Assembly: GCA_910589675.1 (NCBI GenBank)
Contig: CAJUTO010000008.1
Coordinates: forward strand, 1 to 55,213
Source: an uncultured Lactobacillus sp.
Lineage (GTDB): Bacteria > Bacillota > Bacilli > Lactobacillales > Lactobacillaceae
Direction of reading: 5' to 3'
DNA: 55,213 nt
Shown here: positions 9,608 to 17,841 of the stretch, in pieces
How the letters are laid out: every line of letters begins with the position of its first letter
Position numbering within the stretch: position 1 is the stretch's first letter
Notes under the pieces: generated by a model
What the model was told of the DNA's origin: nothing
The model's database searches: none
Seen by the model: only the letters and a program-made list of their open reading frames with translations
Program-made: the position numbers and the translations under genes

Positions 9608-9721
9608 GGTCTGTCTTCTTCCATCTAGACTATAACTATCGGTACCTAAGGTTCAACTACATGTGTAGCTCGCGGACTCTAACCGCCGGTCGGGAATTTC
9701 GCCCTGCCCTGAAGACAACAT
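9608..9721 (-). promoter_or_regulatory. FMN riboswitch (RFN element) controlling ribU
   Basis: On the minus strand the conserved RFN core is plain: TCTTCAGGGCAGGG, then GAAATTCCCGACCGGCGGT, and later GAGCTACACATGTAG and ACCGATAG. The P1 helix is formed by TGTCTTC (9711-9717) and GAAGACA (9612-9618). FMN binding should stabilise P1 and let the downstream terminator form, turning off ribU. Without FMN, the 3' P1 strand and following ACAGACC can pair with GGTCTGT of the terminator. The exact antiterminator is inferred from complementarity only. Confidence 0.95.
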
Positions 9722-9746
9722 CCTTGTATTTACGTTTTACGAGTAA

Positions 9747-9775
9747 ATCATAATACTTCTTAGTAGAATTGTAAA
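9747..9775 (-). promoter_or_regulatory. Promoter of the FMN riboswitch / ribU transcript
   Basis: Minus-strand TTTACA (-35), 17-nt spacer, TATGAT (-10), placed about 30 nt before the first conserved aptamer bases. It lies just after the LysM gene stop, so ribU is transcribed separately from that gene. Confidence 0.7.
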
Positions 9776-9790
9776 CATTATTGTTTTTTA

Positions 9791-10552
9791 TTATCTTAAT
9801 TTTATTGATTGACCAATACTAATACTATCAGCTGACTCTAAATCGTTAATTTGTTCTAAGTGGTGCACTGAAGTGTTATTTTCACGGGCAATCTTTGATA
9901 AAGAATCTCCCTCTTGGACAGTGTAAGATCTTGGTGCCTCATGTTGTGAATAGCTGCTTCCACCATTGTTTTGCCAAGTATTCTGATTAGTTTGAGTTGT
10001 GTTTTGAGCTGATTGTTGGCTTTGATCTTGAGTAGTAGTTTGACTAGCACTAGATTCATAAGATTGCGTACTACTTTGACTAACTTGACTACTTTGAGAT
10101 TCTGATTGACTAACAACAGCTGGTGTGGTGTCTTGAGATTGACTTGAAGAACTTTCTTCTCTTTTTACACTGCTACTCTTTGACTTACTTTTCTTAGAAG
10201 AGCTTTGTTTACTCTTTTTACTTTTAGGCTTGTGAGACTTAGAAGATGAGCTTTTTGACACTTTAACGCTCTTTTCAGCTAAGTTATTAGAGTTTGCGTG
10301 CAATCTTGAAGAAACAATCGGAATTAATGCAATGATAATTATTGCAACAATAATCAACCCAGCCCAGAGCTGACTATGATGTGGACCTTTTGGACTGCCT
10401 TCTGATTGAGTAGATTTTCTAGAAGTAACTTCTGGATCTGCTTCTGGTTCTGACTCCCGATGATGCATTGCCCTTCTAGATGTTTTAGGACGCTCAAAAT
10501 GCTTGTAAGGGCCTTTTGGTTCTTTATTGTCCTGAGATTTGTTTTCCTTCAT
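9791..10552 (-). CDS. Membrane-anchored LysM-domain protein
   Basis: 253 residues in three parts. A charged cytoplasmic N-terminus is followed by one transmembrane helix (about residues 64-82, HSQLWAGLIIVAIIIIALIP). A long outside linker very rich in Ser, Lys, Gln and Thr leads to a C-terminal LysM domain (YTVQEGDSLSKIARENN ... INDLESADSISIGQSIKL). LysM binds N-acetylglucosamine in peptidoglycan, so the protein probably tethers membrane to wall; no catalytic domain is visible. Start: ATG behind GGAGG. The next gene upstream is rluB, 61 nt away with no clear terminator, so co-transcription is possible. Confidence 0.88.
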   Translation of the reverse strand: MKENKSQDNKEPKGPYKHFERPKTSRRAMHHRESEPEADPEVTSRKSTQSEGSPKGPHHSQLWAGLIIVAIIIIALIPIVSSRLHANSNNLAEKSVKVSKSSSSKSHKPKSKKSKQSSSKKSKSKSSSVKREESSSSQSQDTTPAVVSQSESQSSQVSQSSTQSYESSASQTTTQDQSQQSAQNTTQTNQNTWQNNGGSSYSQHEAPRSYTVQEGDSLSKIARENNTSVHHLEQINDLESADSISIGQSIKLR

Positions 10553-10613
10553 TCAAAAGTCCTCCAAAATTATAGATTATTAGTTTTATTTTATCATAGC
10601 TTTTAATAAAGCG

Positions 10614-11333
10614 TTAGTCAGCTAAGTGATTTAAACGAAAGACTTCTTCATTCGTTAATTCACGATACTCGCCCGAATTTAATGATTTTAAAGTTAGAAA
10701 GGCATACTTTTCACGAGCTAATTTTTCTACAAGGTGATGTACTGCTTCAAACATCCTCTTAACCTGATGGTAGTGACCTTCATGGATAGTTAATTGAACA
10801 ATTTGGGTCTTCTTTTTCTCATCAGTCTTTAAAATCTTTAACTTAGCTGGTGCACTCTTTCTTCCATCAATACGCACACCATGAGTAAGAGAGCGAATCT
10901 CTTCTGGAGAAAGAATTCCCTTAATCTTTGCTACATAAACCTTTGGTACTTCATTACGTGGGTGCATTAACTTATTTGCTAATTCACCATCGTTTGTCAT
11001 TAATAATAAGCCCGATGTATCATAATCAAGACGCCCTACTGGATAAAGGCGATATGGTACATCTTCAAAGAAATCAACTACTGTCTTTCTTCCTTTGTCA
11101 TCGCTTACTGAAGAAATGACACCACGTGGTTTATAAAACAAGTATGTATGGAGAGCTTCTTTTTCAATCGGAACTCCATTTACTTCAATCTTGTCGCTAG
11201 GCTCAACTTTTGTTCCTAGTTCAGTAACTTTTTTTCCATTAACAGTTACTTGTCCTGCACTAATCATTTTTTCAGCCTTACGCCTTGAGGCAACACCTGC
11301 CTGCGCAATTACTTTTTGTAATCTTTCAGCCAT
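10614..11333 (-). CDS. rluB: 23S rRNA pseudouridine synthase, RluB/RsuA family
   Basis: 239 residues with an N-terminal S4 RNA-binding domain (LQKVIAQAGVASRRKAEKMISAGQVTVNG) and a catalytic domain carrying the RsuA/RluB signature GRLDYDTSGLLLMTNDG with the catalytic aspartate. In Firmicutes the member next to scpB is usually annotated RluB, which isomerises a uridine in helix 89 of 23S rRNA. The site is inferred by homology. An in-frame extension of 15 codons exists, but MAERLQK is the family N-terminus and the GAGGGTGAG site fits it. The gene starts one base after the scpB stop, so the two are translationally coupled. Confidence 0.93.
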   Translation of the reverse strand: MAERLQKVIAQAGVASRRKAEKMISAGQVTVNGKKVTELGTKVEPSDKIEVNGVPIEKEALHTYLFYKPRGVISSVSDDKGRKTVVDFFEDVPYRLYPVGRLDYDTSGLLLMTNDGELANKLMHPRNEVPKVYVAKIKGILSPEEIRSLTHGVRIDGRKSAPAKLKILKTDEKKKTQIVQLTIHEGHYHQVKRMFEAVHHLVEKLAREKYAFLTLKSLNSGEYRELTNEEVFRLNHLAD

Positions 11334-11334
11334 T

Positions 11335-11925
11335 TTACTCACCCTCATCAAAATTAATTTCTTTATTTCTACTATCATCCTGATTAAATAGGTTCACAGG
11401 ATTATCATCTGCTTCAAACTCTTCAATTACTGGTAGATCAGCTAAACTTTCGTAATTAAAGTACTGTAAAAAATAATCGGTCGTTACATATAAGTTAGGA
11501 TGCCCTGGAACATCCTTTTTTCCATCTACTTTGATTAATCCGCGCCAAACCAAAGTTTGTAGTGCTCCTGCTGAGTTAACGCCTCTTAAGTCATCAATTT
11601 CAACTCGAGTAATCGGTTGTCGATACGCAATAATCGACAAAATTTCAAGCGCTGATTGACTTAAATTCTTAGATAGATCTTTTTGGAAAAATTTCGAAAT
11701 AATATCTCCACATTTTGGACTAGTCGTTAACTTATAAGTTTGATTGATACAAATTAACTGTAAACCTGAATTTTTATCGTTTTTCAATTGGTCCTTAAGA
11801 TGATTAGCTAATTCTCTTAAGGCAGCTGGAGAAATTTCTAACAACTGTAGTAAGTTCTCAGTTTCTAAACCATCATCCCCCGCTGCATAAAGTAAGGCTT
11901 CTAATTCTGCTTCTTTACTTGCCAT
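11335..11925 (-). CDS. scpB: Segregation and condensation protein B
   Basis: 196 residues, the normal ScpB length. Tandem winged-helix domains are recognisable from [18 protein letters not shown] and [27 protein letters not shown]. ScpB dimers join ScpA and the SMC ATPase in the condensin that organises and segregates the chromosome. The ATG at 11925 is chosen over a TTG nine bases upstream. The start overlaps the 3' end of scpA by 11 nt. A short acidic C-tail ([16 protein letters not shown]) is lineage-specific. Confidence 0.95.
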   Translation of the reverse strand: MASKEAELEALLYAAGDDGLETENLLQLLEISPAALRELANHLKDQLKNDKNSGLQLICINQTYKLTTSPKCGDIISKFFQKDLSKNLSQSALEILSIIAYRQPITRVEIDDLRGVNSAGALQTLVWRGLIKVDGKKDVPGHPNLYVTTDYFLQYFNYESLADLPVIEEFEADDNPVNLFNQDDSRNKEINFDEGE

Positions 11926-12658
11926 TAATCTCAACTTTCTCTAACTCTAGATCACCAAAATCTCTATTTTGCTTTACCAAAATTTTATGATCACGACATA
12001 ATTCTAAAACTGCTAGGAATAACCCAATTACTTGATCAAGATCTTGAAAGTTTTTAATACAATCAAAAAAACTAGTCGATCTTTTATTTTGTAACCTGTT
12101 TTTTAAAAAGCTTGTCATTTCTTCAATTGAAGTCTCGTGAACCTCAATTTTTCCAACTTGTGGCTTTCTCAGTTTGAATCGCTCTAAAACCACTTTAAAA
12201 GTATTTGCAAGCTCATCACTTGTAATTTCTCCTAAAGGAAGTGGCTCAATCTCTTTTTTAGGGGAAACAGATGGATCCTTTGCCACTGTAATTGGCATTT
12301 CTTCATCTCTTTTTTTAAAGTATTCGGCAATTCTTTGAAAGACTGAGTACTGCACTAGTTGCTCAACAAGTTCAGTACGTGGGTCTTCTTGATACTGATC
12401 TTCCTCAATAAAGTCATTTTTAGGAAGCAAATACTGGGACTTAATTCTAAGTAATGTTGACGCCATCACAAAATACTCTCCAGCAATTTGTAAGTCCAAA
12501 GTTTGCCAGCGAGCCAAATTAGCCAAATATTGTCCCGTAATTTTTGCAATTGGAATATCATAGATATCTATTTTTTGTGACCTGATTAAGTGTAAAAGTA
12601 AATCGAGCGGTCCCGTAAAATTAGGAAGATCTAAAGTTAATTCATCAACATTATTCAT
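11915..12658 (-). CDS. scpA: Segregation and condensation protein A
   Basis: 247 residues, the kleisin subunit of the bacterial SMC condensin. The N-terminal SMC-neck-binding motif [25 protein letters not shown] is diagnostic. The C-terminal winged helix that contacts the SMC head is at roughly 180-245. Its ATG overlaps the stop of the RibT-like gene (ATGAATAA) and its end overlaps scpB, a tightly coupled operon xerD-ribT-scpA-scpB-rluB. Confidence 0.95.
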   Translation of the reverse strand: MNNVDELTLDLPNFTGPLDLLLHLIRSQKIDIYDIPIAKITGQYLANLARWQTLDLQIAGEYFVMASTLLRIKSQYLLPKNDFIEEDQYQEDPRTELVEQLVQYSVFQRIAEYFKKRDEEMPITVAKDPSVSPKKEIEPLPLGEITSDELANTFKVVLERFKLRKPQVGKIEVHETSIEEMTSFLKNRLQNKRSTSFFDCIKNFQDLDQVIGLFLAVLELCRDHKILVKQNRDFGDLELEKVEINGK

Positions 12659-13013
12659 CAGTTTTATTTTCCTTTAAATAATTTAATAAAGATGCCCAAT
12701 TAGGTAAGGCAGTAATCATTTTATCAGGATAAAGATGCTTTAGGTCATTCATTACCAATTGCTTTGTTTTTTCATCACGCATCGTCGGATCAAGAGATAA
12801 ATAGCGAATAATAATAAAATCTTTCTCTTCTTGAATACCAACAATACCGCGAGCATTACCATCTTGTTGATAGATAAGAACCTCGAATTGATTAGAATCG
12901 CTAGTATACAGTTTCATCTCTTCTTGCAGATTCTTAATATTTTTAAAATCTGGGAGATAGGATAAATATCCCATTACAGTTTTTTCGTAATCTTTTTTAT
13001 ATTTGCTGATCAT
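12651..13013 (-). CDS. RibT-like small acetyltransferase-fold protein
   Basis: A 120-residue protein in the position usually held by a RibT-type GNAT gene between xerD and scpA in lactobacilli. Visible features fit a small GNAT fold: alternating strands such as FEVLIYQQDGNARGIVGIQEEKDFIIIRYLSLDPTMR, where the last phrase resembles the strand before the acetyl-CoA loop. The acetyl-CoA motif itself (Q/RxxGxG/A) is not clear, so activity and substrate are unknown. The start lacks a good ribosome site; the gene begins five bases after the xerD stop and is probably translated by coupling. Confidence 0.7.
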   Translation of the reverse strand: MISKYKKDYEKTVMGYLSYLPDFKNIKNLQEEMKLYTSDSNQFEVLIYQQDGNARGIVGIQEEKDFIIIRYLSLDPTMRDEKTKQLVMNDLKHLYPDKMITALPNWASLLNYLKENKTDE

Positions 13014-13018
13014 AATAG

Positions 13019-13909
13019 TTAGGCACGTGGATGTGCTTGATTATAAACCTCCAAAATATGTTTCTGCGTCAGATTAGTATAAATCTGCGTAGTTGTAATA
13101 TCACTATGGCCCAAAATCTCTTGGACTACTCTTAAATCTGCCCCATTTTCTAATAAATGAGTCGCAAAAGTATGTCTAAGAGTATGTGGTGTAACATTTT
13201 TGGTTATTCCGATAAGTTGACAATATTTTTTTATCTTTTGCCAAACAGCTTGTCTCGTCAATTGATGACCATGATTATTTAAGAAAATCACATCAGTAAA
13301 TTGACCGCTTTTTAAGACTTGATTCTCTCGGACATCTTTTTGATACTTCTCTAACCATGATAAAGCAACTTCGGTAATTGGAACAAGACGTTCTTTTGAT
13401 CCTTTCCCAAGAACTCTAATGATTTTTAACTCGCTATGAATATCGCCAGTACGTAAATTAATTAACTCACTAACCCGCATTCCCGTTGCATAGAGCACTT
13501 CAAGCATAGCTCGATCTCTAATCCCCAAACGAGTCTTGGTATCAGGAGCATCCAATAATTTAGTAACTTCTTCCTCACTAAGGGCTGTTGGCAATCTACG
13601 TTCACTTTTAGGTGAATCAATTTTAACTAAAGGATCACGTTCAATTATATCTTGCCGCAAAAGCCATTGATAAAATTTCCGTAAGCTAGAGATCATTCTA
13701 CCGATTGAAGTTGTGGCTTTTCCCTTATCTTTTTGTGTTGCAAGAAAAGCGTCAACTACTAGGTAATCAACTTCCCAACTTGTTTCATTCTGATCTTCTA
13801 AATAACTTAAATATTCTTCTAAATCAGTTCGATAAGAAACAATTGTATTAGGGCTTAAGCCACGTTCTACTTGACTAAATCGTAAATAATCTTCTAAATT
13901 ATCCTTCAT
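13019..13909 (-). CDS. xerD: Site-specific tyrosine recombinase XerD
   Basis: 296 residues with the usual two domains: an N-terminal SAM-like core-binding domain (EDYLRFSQVERGLSPNTIVSYRTDL) and a catalytic domain. The catalytic set is complete: Arg in YATGMRVSELINL, Lys in GKGSKERLVP, His/Arg in HTLRHTFATHLL, His in ILGHSDI and the Tyr nucleophile in TTQIYTN. With a partner it resolves chromosome dimers at dif. The longer start at 13927 is possible; the ATG at 13909 gives the usual family length. Either start overlaps the end of cvfB, and neither has a strong ribosome site. Confidence 0.93.
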   Translation of the reverse strand: MKDNLEDYLRFSQVERGLSPNTIVSYRTDLEEYLSYLEDQNETSWEVDYLVVDAFLATQKDKGKATTSIGRMISSLRKFYQWLLRQDIIERDPLVKIDSPKSERRLPTALSEEEVTKLLDAPDTKTRLGIRDRAMLEVLYATGMRVSELINLRTGDIHSELKIIRVLGKGSKERLVPITEVALSWLEKYQKDVRENQVLKSGQFTDVIFLNNHGHQLTRQAVWQKIKKYCQLIGITKNVTPHTLRHTFATHLLENGADLRVVQEILGHSDITTTQIYTNLTQKHILEVYNQAHPRA

Positions 13910-14792
13910 TATCTGTGTCTGAGTCATCTTTTTCTACCAAGCTAATTGTTCCTGCATCTTTATCTTCAGTAATTAACCCATCCTTTAATAAATGTCCCAA
14001 GGCACGTTTAAAAGCTGATTTAGAAATACCAAAGTGATTCTTAATCTCTTGAGCATCACTCTTATCGTAAAATGGTAGAGTTTTTGTAGCTTCACGACGT
14101 AAACTTACCAAGATCATTTGTGCGTCATCGTCAATTTCTTCAAATCCTCGAGGAAGAACACTTAAATTCAATCGACCATATTGACTAACTCCAATTACAC
14201 GTCCCTTAATCTTTTGACCTAGTCGTAATGGACGAAACATTTCAGACTTATGAACAAAGGCTAAGTAGTACTGATCGGTAATTACAAAGGAACCTACTTC
14301 ATAATTTCTATAAACAGTTCCAGACATGTTTTTATTCTCTAAGTGTGCTGGGAAATTAGCGGCTAATTGCTCAAAGACATTTTCTTCAGCCATTTTAGCC
14401 CAAATACGTTCTTTTTCATCAGTTTCTAGACGTACTAATAGTCGATCGTCTTTCTTTGGCCATTGATCCTTTTCAAGTGGAAGATCATCTAAAGATACAA
14501 CAACGTCTTTGTCATTCAAACCAATATCTAAGAAAACACCTAAGTCCCGGCGCACTTCTGTTACAGTTGCCCAACCATACTGATCTTTTTGAGCAAAAGG
14601 ATAAAATTGTGTCATTTCTTTCTTTTTATCCTTGTTTTCATAAATAAAGCCTTGTACTTCATCACCTAAATGGATTGGTTCATCTTGTGTAATTTCTATT
14701 TTTTTTAATTCAAAAGTTACCCCTTCAACCTGCACATAAAAAGCAGATTCATTTTCATCGGTAACTTTTCCTTTTCTTATTTCACCTAACAT
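13899..14792 (-). CDS. cvfB: S1-domain RNA-binding protein CvfB
   Basis: 297 residues, the length of the CvfB/YitL family. It has several S1-like OB folds (for example YGWATVTEVRRDLGVFLDIGLNDKDVVVSLDDLP) and a C-terminal winged helix (FGISKSAFKRALGHLLKDGLITED). In staphylococci CvfB binds RNA and affects virulence-gene expression; the role here is unknown. Start: ATG behind TTGAGGCG. It is the first gene of the cvfB-xerD-ribT-scpA-scpB-rluB run, whose members overlap or abut. Confidence 0.88.
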   Translation of the reverse strand: MLGEIRKGKVTDENESAFYVQVEGVTFELKKIEITQDEPIHLGDEVQGFIYENKDKKKEMTQFYPFAQKDQYGWATVTEVRRDLGVFLDIGLNDKDVVVSLDDLPLEKDQWPKKDDRLLVRLETDEKERIWAKMAEENVFEQLAANFPAHLENKNMSGTVYRNYEVGSFVITDQYYLAFVHKSEMFRPLRLGQKIKGRVIGVSQYGRLNLSVLPRGFEEIDDDAQMILVSLRREATKTLPFYDKSDAQEIKNHFGISKSAFKRALGHLLKDGLITEDKDAGTISLVEKDDSDTDNEG

Positions 14793-14856
14793 AATAGCGC
14801 CTCAATCCTTTTATTTTGTCTATCATCTTATAGTATAAGGAAAAAAAGACAAAAAT

Positions 14857-14884
14857 AAAATAGCCAGCTTTCGCTGACTATTTT
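14857..14884 (-). terminator. Rho-independent terminator of pyk
   Basis: AAAATAGCCAGC and GCTGACTATTTT form a 12-bp stem (one G-U type mismatch) with a TTTC loop, followed by T/A-rich sequence on the minus strand. It sits 20 nt after the pyk stop. Confidence 0.85.
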
Positions 14885-14904
14885 AATAAGCTATTTAATT
14901 CAGA

Positions 14905-16674
14905 TTAAAGGTTAGTTGCTTCGCCTTGGTAAACAGCACCGCGACGAGCATCAACAGTAATCTTAGAACCATCCTTGATCTTTTCTACTGCGTCAGTAGC
15001 ACCAACGATAACTGGGATACCAAGTGAAAGACCAACAACAGCTGCGTGGCTAGTTAAACCGGAAGCTTCAACTACCATACCTGAAGCCTTCTTGATTGCT
15101 GGTAAGTAATCCTTATCAGTAGTCTTAGCAACTAAGATGTCACCATCTTGAACTTTGCTGTTAGCTTCTTCAGCAGAAGTTGCAACTACAGCTTTACCGA
15201 TAACTGATTGTTCACCAACACCTAAACCTTTAACAAGTTGGGTACCGATTAATTGTAACTTCATCAAGTTAGTAGTACCAGTTTCGCCCAAAGGAACACC
15301 AGCAACGATAATTACTAAGTCACCGTCTTTTGCAAGACCAGTTTCTTTAGCAAGTTCAGCTGCTTTTTCAAACATTTCTTCAGTAGACTTAGGCTTTTCA
15401 GTCAACATTGGCTTTACACCCCAAACAACACCTAATGAGTGTTGAATCTTGTCGTTGAAAGTCATAGCAATAATGTCTGCGTTTGGACGGTACTTAGAAA
15501 TCATACGTGCAGTGTAACCAGATTCAGTTGCAGCAATAATAGTCTTAACGCCCAATTCTTCAGCAGTTCTAACAACTGATTCACCGATAGCTTCAGTAAC
15601 GTTTGAACCCTTGTATTCTTCGAATCTTTGAAGAGCTAACTTGTTACGCTTAGCAAGTTGCTTTTCAGTACGCATGTCGATTTCAGCCATAGCCTTAACA
15701 GCTTTAACTGGGTAAAGACCGTTTGCAGATTCACCTGAAAGCATAGTTGCGTCAGTACCATCAAGAACAGCGTTTGCAACGTCAGTAACTTCGGCACGAG
15801 TAGGACGTGGGTTTTCTTGCATTGAGTCAAGCATTTGAGTAGCAGTAATAACTGGCTTACCTAAAGCGTTACATCTCTTGATCAATTCTTTTTGTACAAA
15901 TGGAACATTGATAAATGGAATTTCAACACCCATGTCACCACGAGCAACCATTAAACCATCAGAAACCTTTAAGATTTCGTCGATGTTGTCAATACCTTCT
16001 TGTGATTCAATCTTAGGGAAGATCTTTACGTATTCACAATGTGCTTCTTCAAGCAATTGACGAATATCAAGAACATCTTGTGCTTTACGAACGAATGAAG
16101 CAAAGATGAAGTTGATACCTTCCTTCAAACCGAACTTAATATCGTTAGTATCTTTTTCAGTGATACCTGGGAGGCGGATTTCAACGCCAGGAGCGTTAAC
16201 ACCCTTCTTAGAACCGATTAAACCAGTGTTTTGAGCTTCACAAACTAATTCTCTCTTAGCGTCATCTTTGTCCTTAATCAAAAGGTCAACTAAACCATCA
16301 TCGATTAATACGTGACCACCAACGTGAGTATCGTCGTAAAGACCATCGTAGGTAACGTGGATCATGTCCTTGTTACCCTTCTTAGTGTCGTCCATAGAAA
16401 TACGGATAGTGTCACCAGTGTTAATAGTGAACTTGCCGCCTTCTTGTTCAGTAGTTCTAATTTCGGCACCCTTAGTATCAAGAGCAATGCCAAGAAGTTT
16501 ACCAGTCTTCTTTTCAACCTCACGAACCATGTTCATACGTGCACGGTGTTCTTCGTGGTCACCGTGTGAGAAGTTGAAACGGAATACGTTTGCACCTGCT
16601 TCAGCTAATTTAGTAATAGTCTCAACATCGTTTGAGGCTGGCCCTAAAGTACTAACAATTTTAGTTTTCTTCAT
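14905..16674 (-). CDS. pyk: Pyruvate kinase with C-terminal PEP-utiliser domain
   Basis: 589 residues. Residues 1 to about 475 are a complete pyruvate kinase (TKIVSTLGPASNDVE, the active-site segment IFPKIESQEGIDNIDEI, MVARGDMGVEIP, KPVITATQMLDSM). It makes ATP and pyruvate from phosphoenolpyruvate, the last step of glycolysis. The extra C-terminal domain, found in many Firmicutes, resembles the phosphohistidine domain of PEP synthase (GLTSHAAVVGLSLGIPVIVG) and keeps its histidine. Start: ATG behind ATAGGAGA. It is 34 nt downstream of pfkA, the standard glycolytic pfkA-pyk operon. Confidence 0.98.
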   Translation of the reverse strand: MKKTKIVSTLGPASNDVETITKLAEAGANVFRFNFSHGDHEEHRARMNMVREVEKKTGKLLGIALDTKGAEIRTTEQEGGKFTINTGDTIRISMDDTKKGNKDMIHVTYDGLYDDTHVGGHVLIDDGLVDLLIKDKDDAKRELVCEAQNTGLIGSKKGVNAPGVEIRLPGITEKDTNDIKFGLKEGINFIFASFVRKAQDVLDIRQLLEEAHCEYVKIFPKIESQEGIDNIDEILKVSDGLMVARGDMGVEIPFINVPFVQKELIKRCNALGKPVITATQMLDSMQENPRPTRAEVTDVANAVLDGTDATMLSGESANGLYPVKAVKAMAEIDMRTEKQLAKRNKLALQRFEEYKGSNVTEAIGESVVRTAEELGVKTIIAATESGYTARMISKYRPNADIIAMTFNDKIQHSLGVVWGVKPMLTEKPKSTEEMFEKAAELAKETGLAKDGDLVIIVAGVPLGETGTTNLMKLQLIGTQLVKGLGVGEQSVIGKAVVATSAEEANSKVQDGDILVAKTTDKDYLPAIKKASGMVVEASGLTSHAAVVGLSLGIPVIVGATDAVEKIKDGSKITVDARRGAVYQGEATNL

Positions 16675-16708
16675 CTTGAAAAAATCTCCTATAATACAAA
16701 ATCAAAAA

Positions 16709-17668
16709 CTACTTGGCTAAGTCTTTGTTTAATGAGTATAACGCATAATTACCGTGGTGTTTTGCATCAAACAAATCAAGAATATCATGGTGAGTAAGCT
16801 TGTTGTTTTCCATACCAACAGCCAAGCCGCCTTTACCTTCAAGTAATAACTTAACAGCATAGGCACCCATTTCACTTGCTACTACACGGTCACGCATTGT
16901 TGGGCTTCCGCCACGTTGCATATGGCCCAATACATTAGCACGAGCATCAAAGTCACCATATTTAAGAAGTTCATCCTTAAATTTTTCAGCGTCCATAACA
17001 CCTTCAGCTAAAACAACGATTCCATGTTTCTTACCATTAGCAAATCCTTGCTTCAAGGTTTCAGCAATTTCTTTAATGTCATAAGGTTCTTCTGGAATAA
17101 CAATTGCTTCAGCACCGGTAGCAACACCAACGTGCATTGCGATATCCCCACAATCACGACCCATAACATTTACAACAAATACGCGTTGATGACTTGTTGC
17201 AGTATCACGAATCTTATCAATGGCTTCCATTGCAGTATTACATGCAGTGTCAAAACCAATTGTGTAATCAGTATAAGGAATATCGTTGTCAATTGAACCA
17301 GGAAGACCAATAGCATTATAGCCATGTCTTGTAAGCTTCAATGCGCCGTGGTAAGAACCGTCACCACCAATGACAACCAAAGCATCGATTCCGTGCTTCT
17401 TTAATTGTTCGATTCCCTTAAGTTGAACTTCTTCTTCCTTAAATTCTGGGAAACGAGCTGAATAAAGAAAAGTACCGCCGCGGCTAATTTTATCCGCAAC
17501 TGTTTCAGAAGTCATTTGGAAAATATCACCAGCAACTAAACCAGCATATCCATAACGAATTCCGCAAACTTCGATACCGTTTGCCAAAGCTGTACGAGTA
17601 ACAGCTCTAATGGCAGCGTTCATACCAGGGGCATCTCCACCACTAGTTAAAATACCAATCCGTTTCAT
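16709..17668 (-). CDS. pfkA: 6-phosphofructokinase
   Basis: 319 residues, standard for the ATP-dependent bacterial enzyme that commits fructose-6-phosphate to glycolysis. Motifs are intact: [17 protein letters not shown] (nucleotide binding), [32 protein letters not shown] (catalytic Asp) and [17 protein letters not shown]. Start: ATG behind AGAGGTGAATTC. It leads the pfkA-pyk operon; about 170 nt separate it from dnaE and include a possible TTGAGT-16-TAAAAT promoter. Confidence 0.98.
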   Translation of the reverse strand: MKRIGILTSGGDAPGMNAAIRAVTRTALANGIEVCGIRYGYAGLVAGDIFQMTSETVADKISRGGTFLYSARFPEFKEEEVQLKGIEQLKKHGIDALVVIGGDGSYHGALKLTRHGYNAIGLPGSIDNDIPYTDYTIGFDTACNTAMEAIDKIRDTATSHQRVFVVNVMGRDCGDIAMHVGVATGAEAIVIPEEPYDIKEIAETLKQGFANGKKHGIVVLAEGVMDAEKFKDELLKYGDFDARANVLGHMQRGGSPTMRDRVVASEMGAYAVKLLLEGKGGLAVGMENNKLTHHDILDLFDAKHHGNYALYSLNKDLAK

Positions 17669-17841
17669 GAATTCACCTCTACGATTTTCTGTGTTTTACT
17701 CACATCGATTTTATCGTACCATTTTTTTTACTCAATGTCTTCAAAAAAAAGCCTATTTTTTCACTAATAATCCTTATGAAATAAATGTTTTCGCTTTCAA
17801 CCTTATTAGGCTCTCTTTTGTTTACTTCCAAAAAATTTGAA

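Noticed and set aside
14905-16674. Extra C-terminal domain of pyruvate kinase considered as a novel fusion
   Set aside because: This PEP-utiliser-like domain is common in Firmicute pyruvate kinases.
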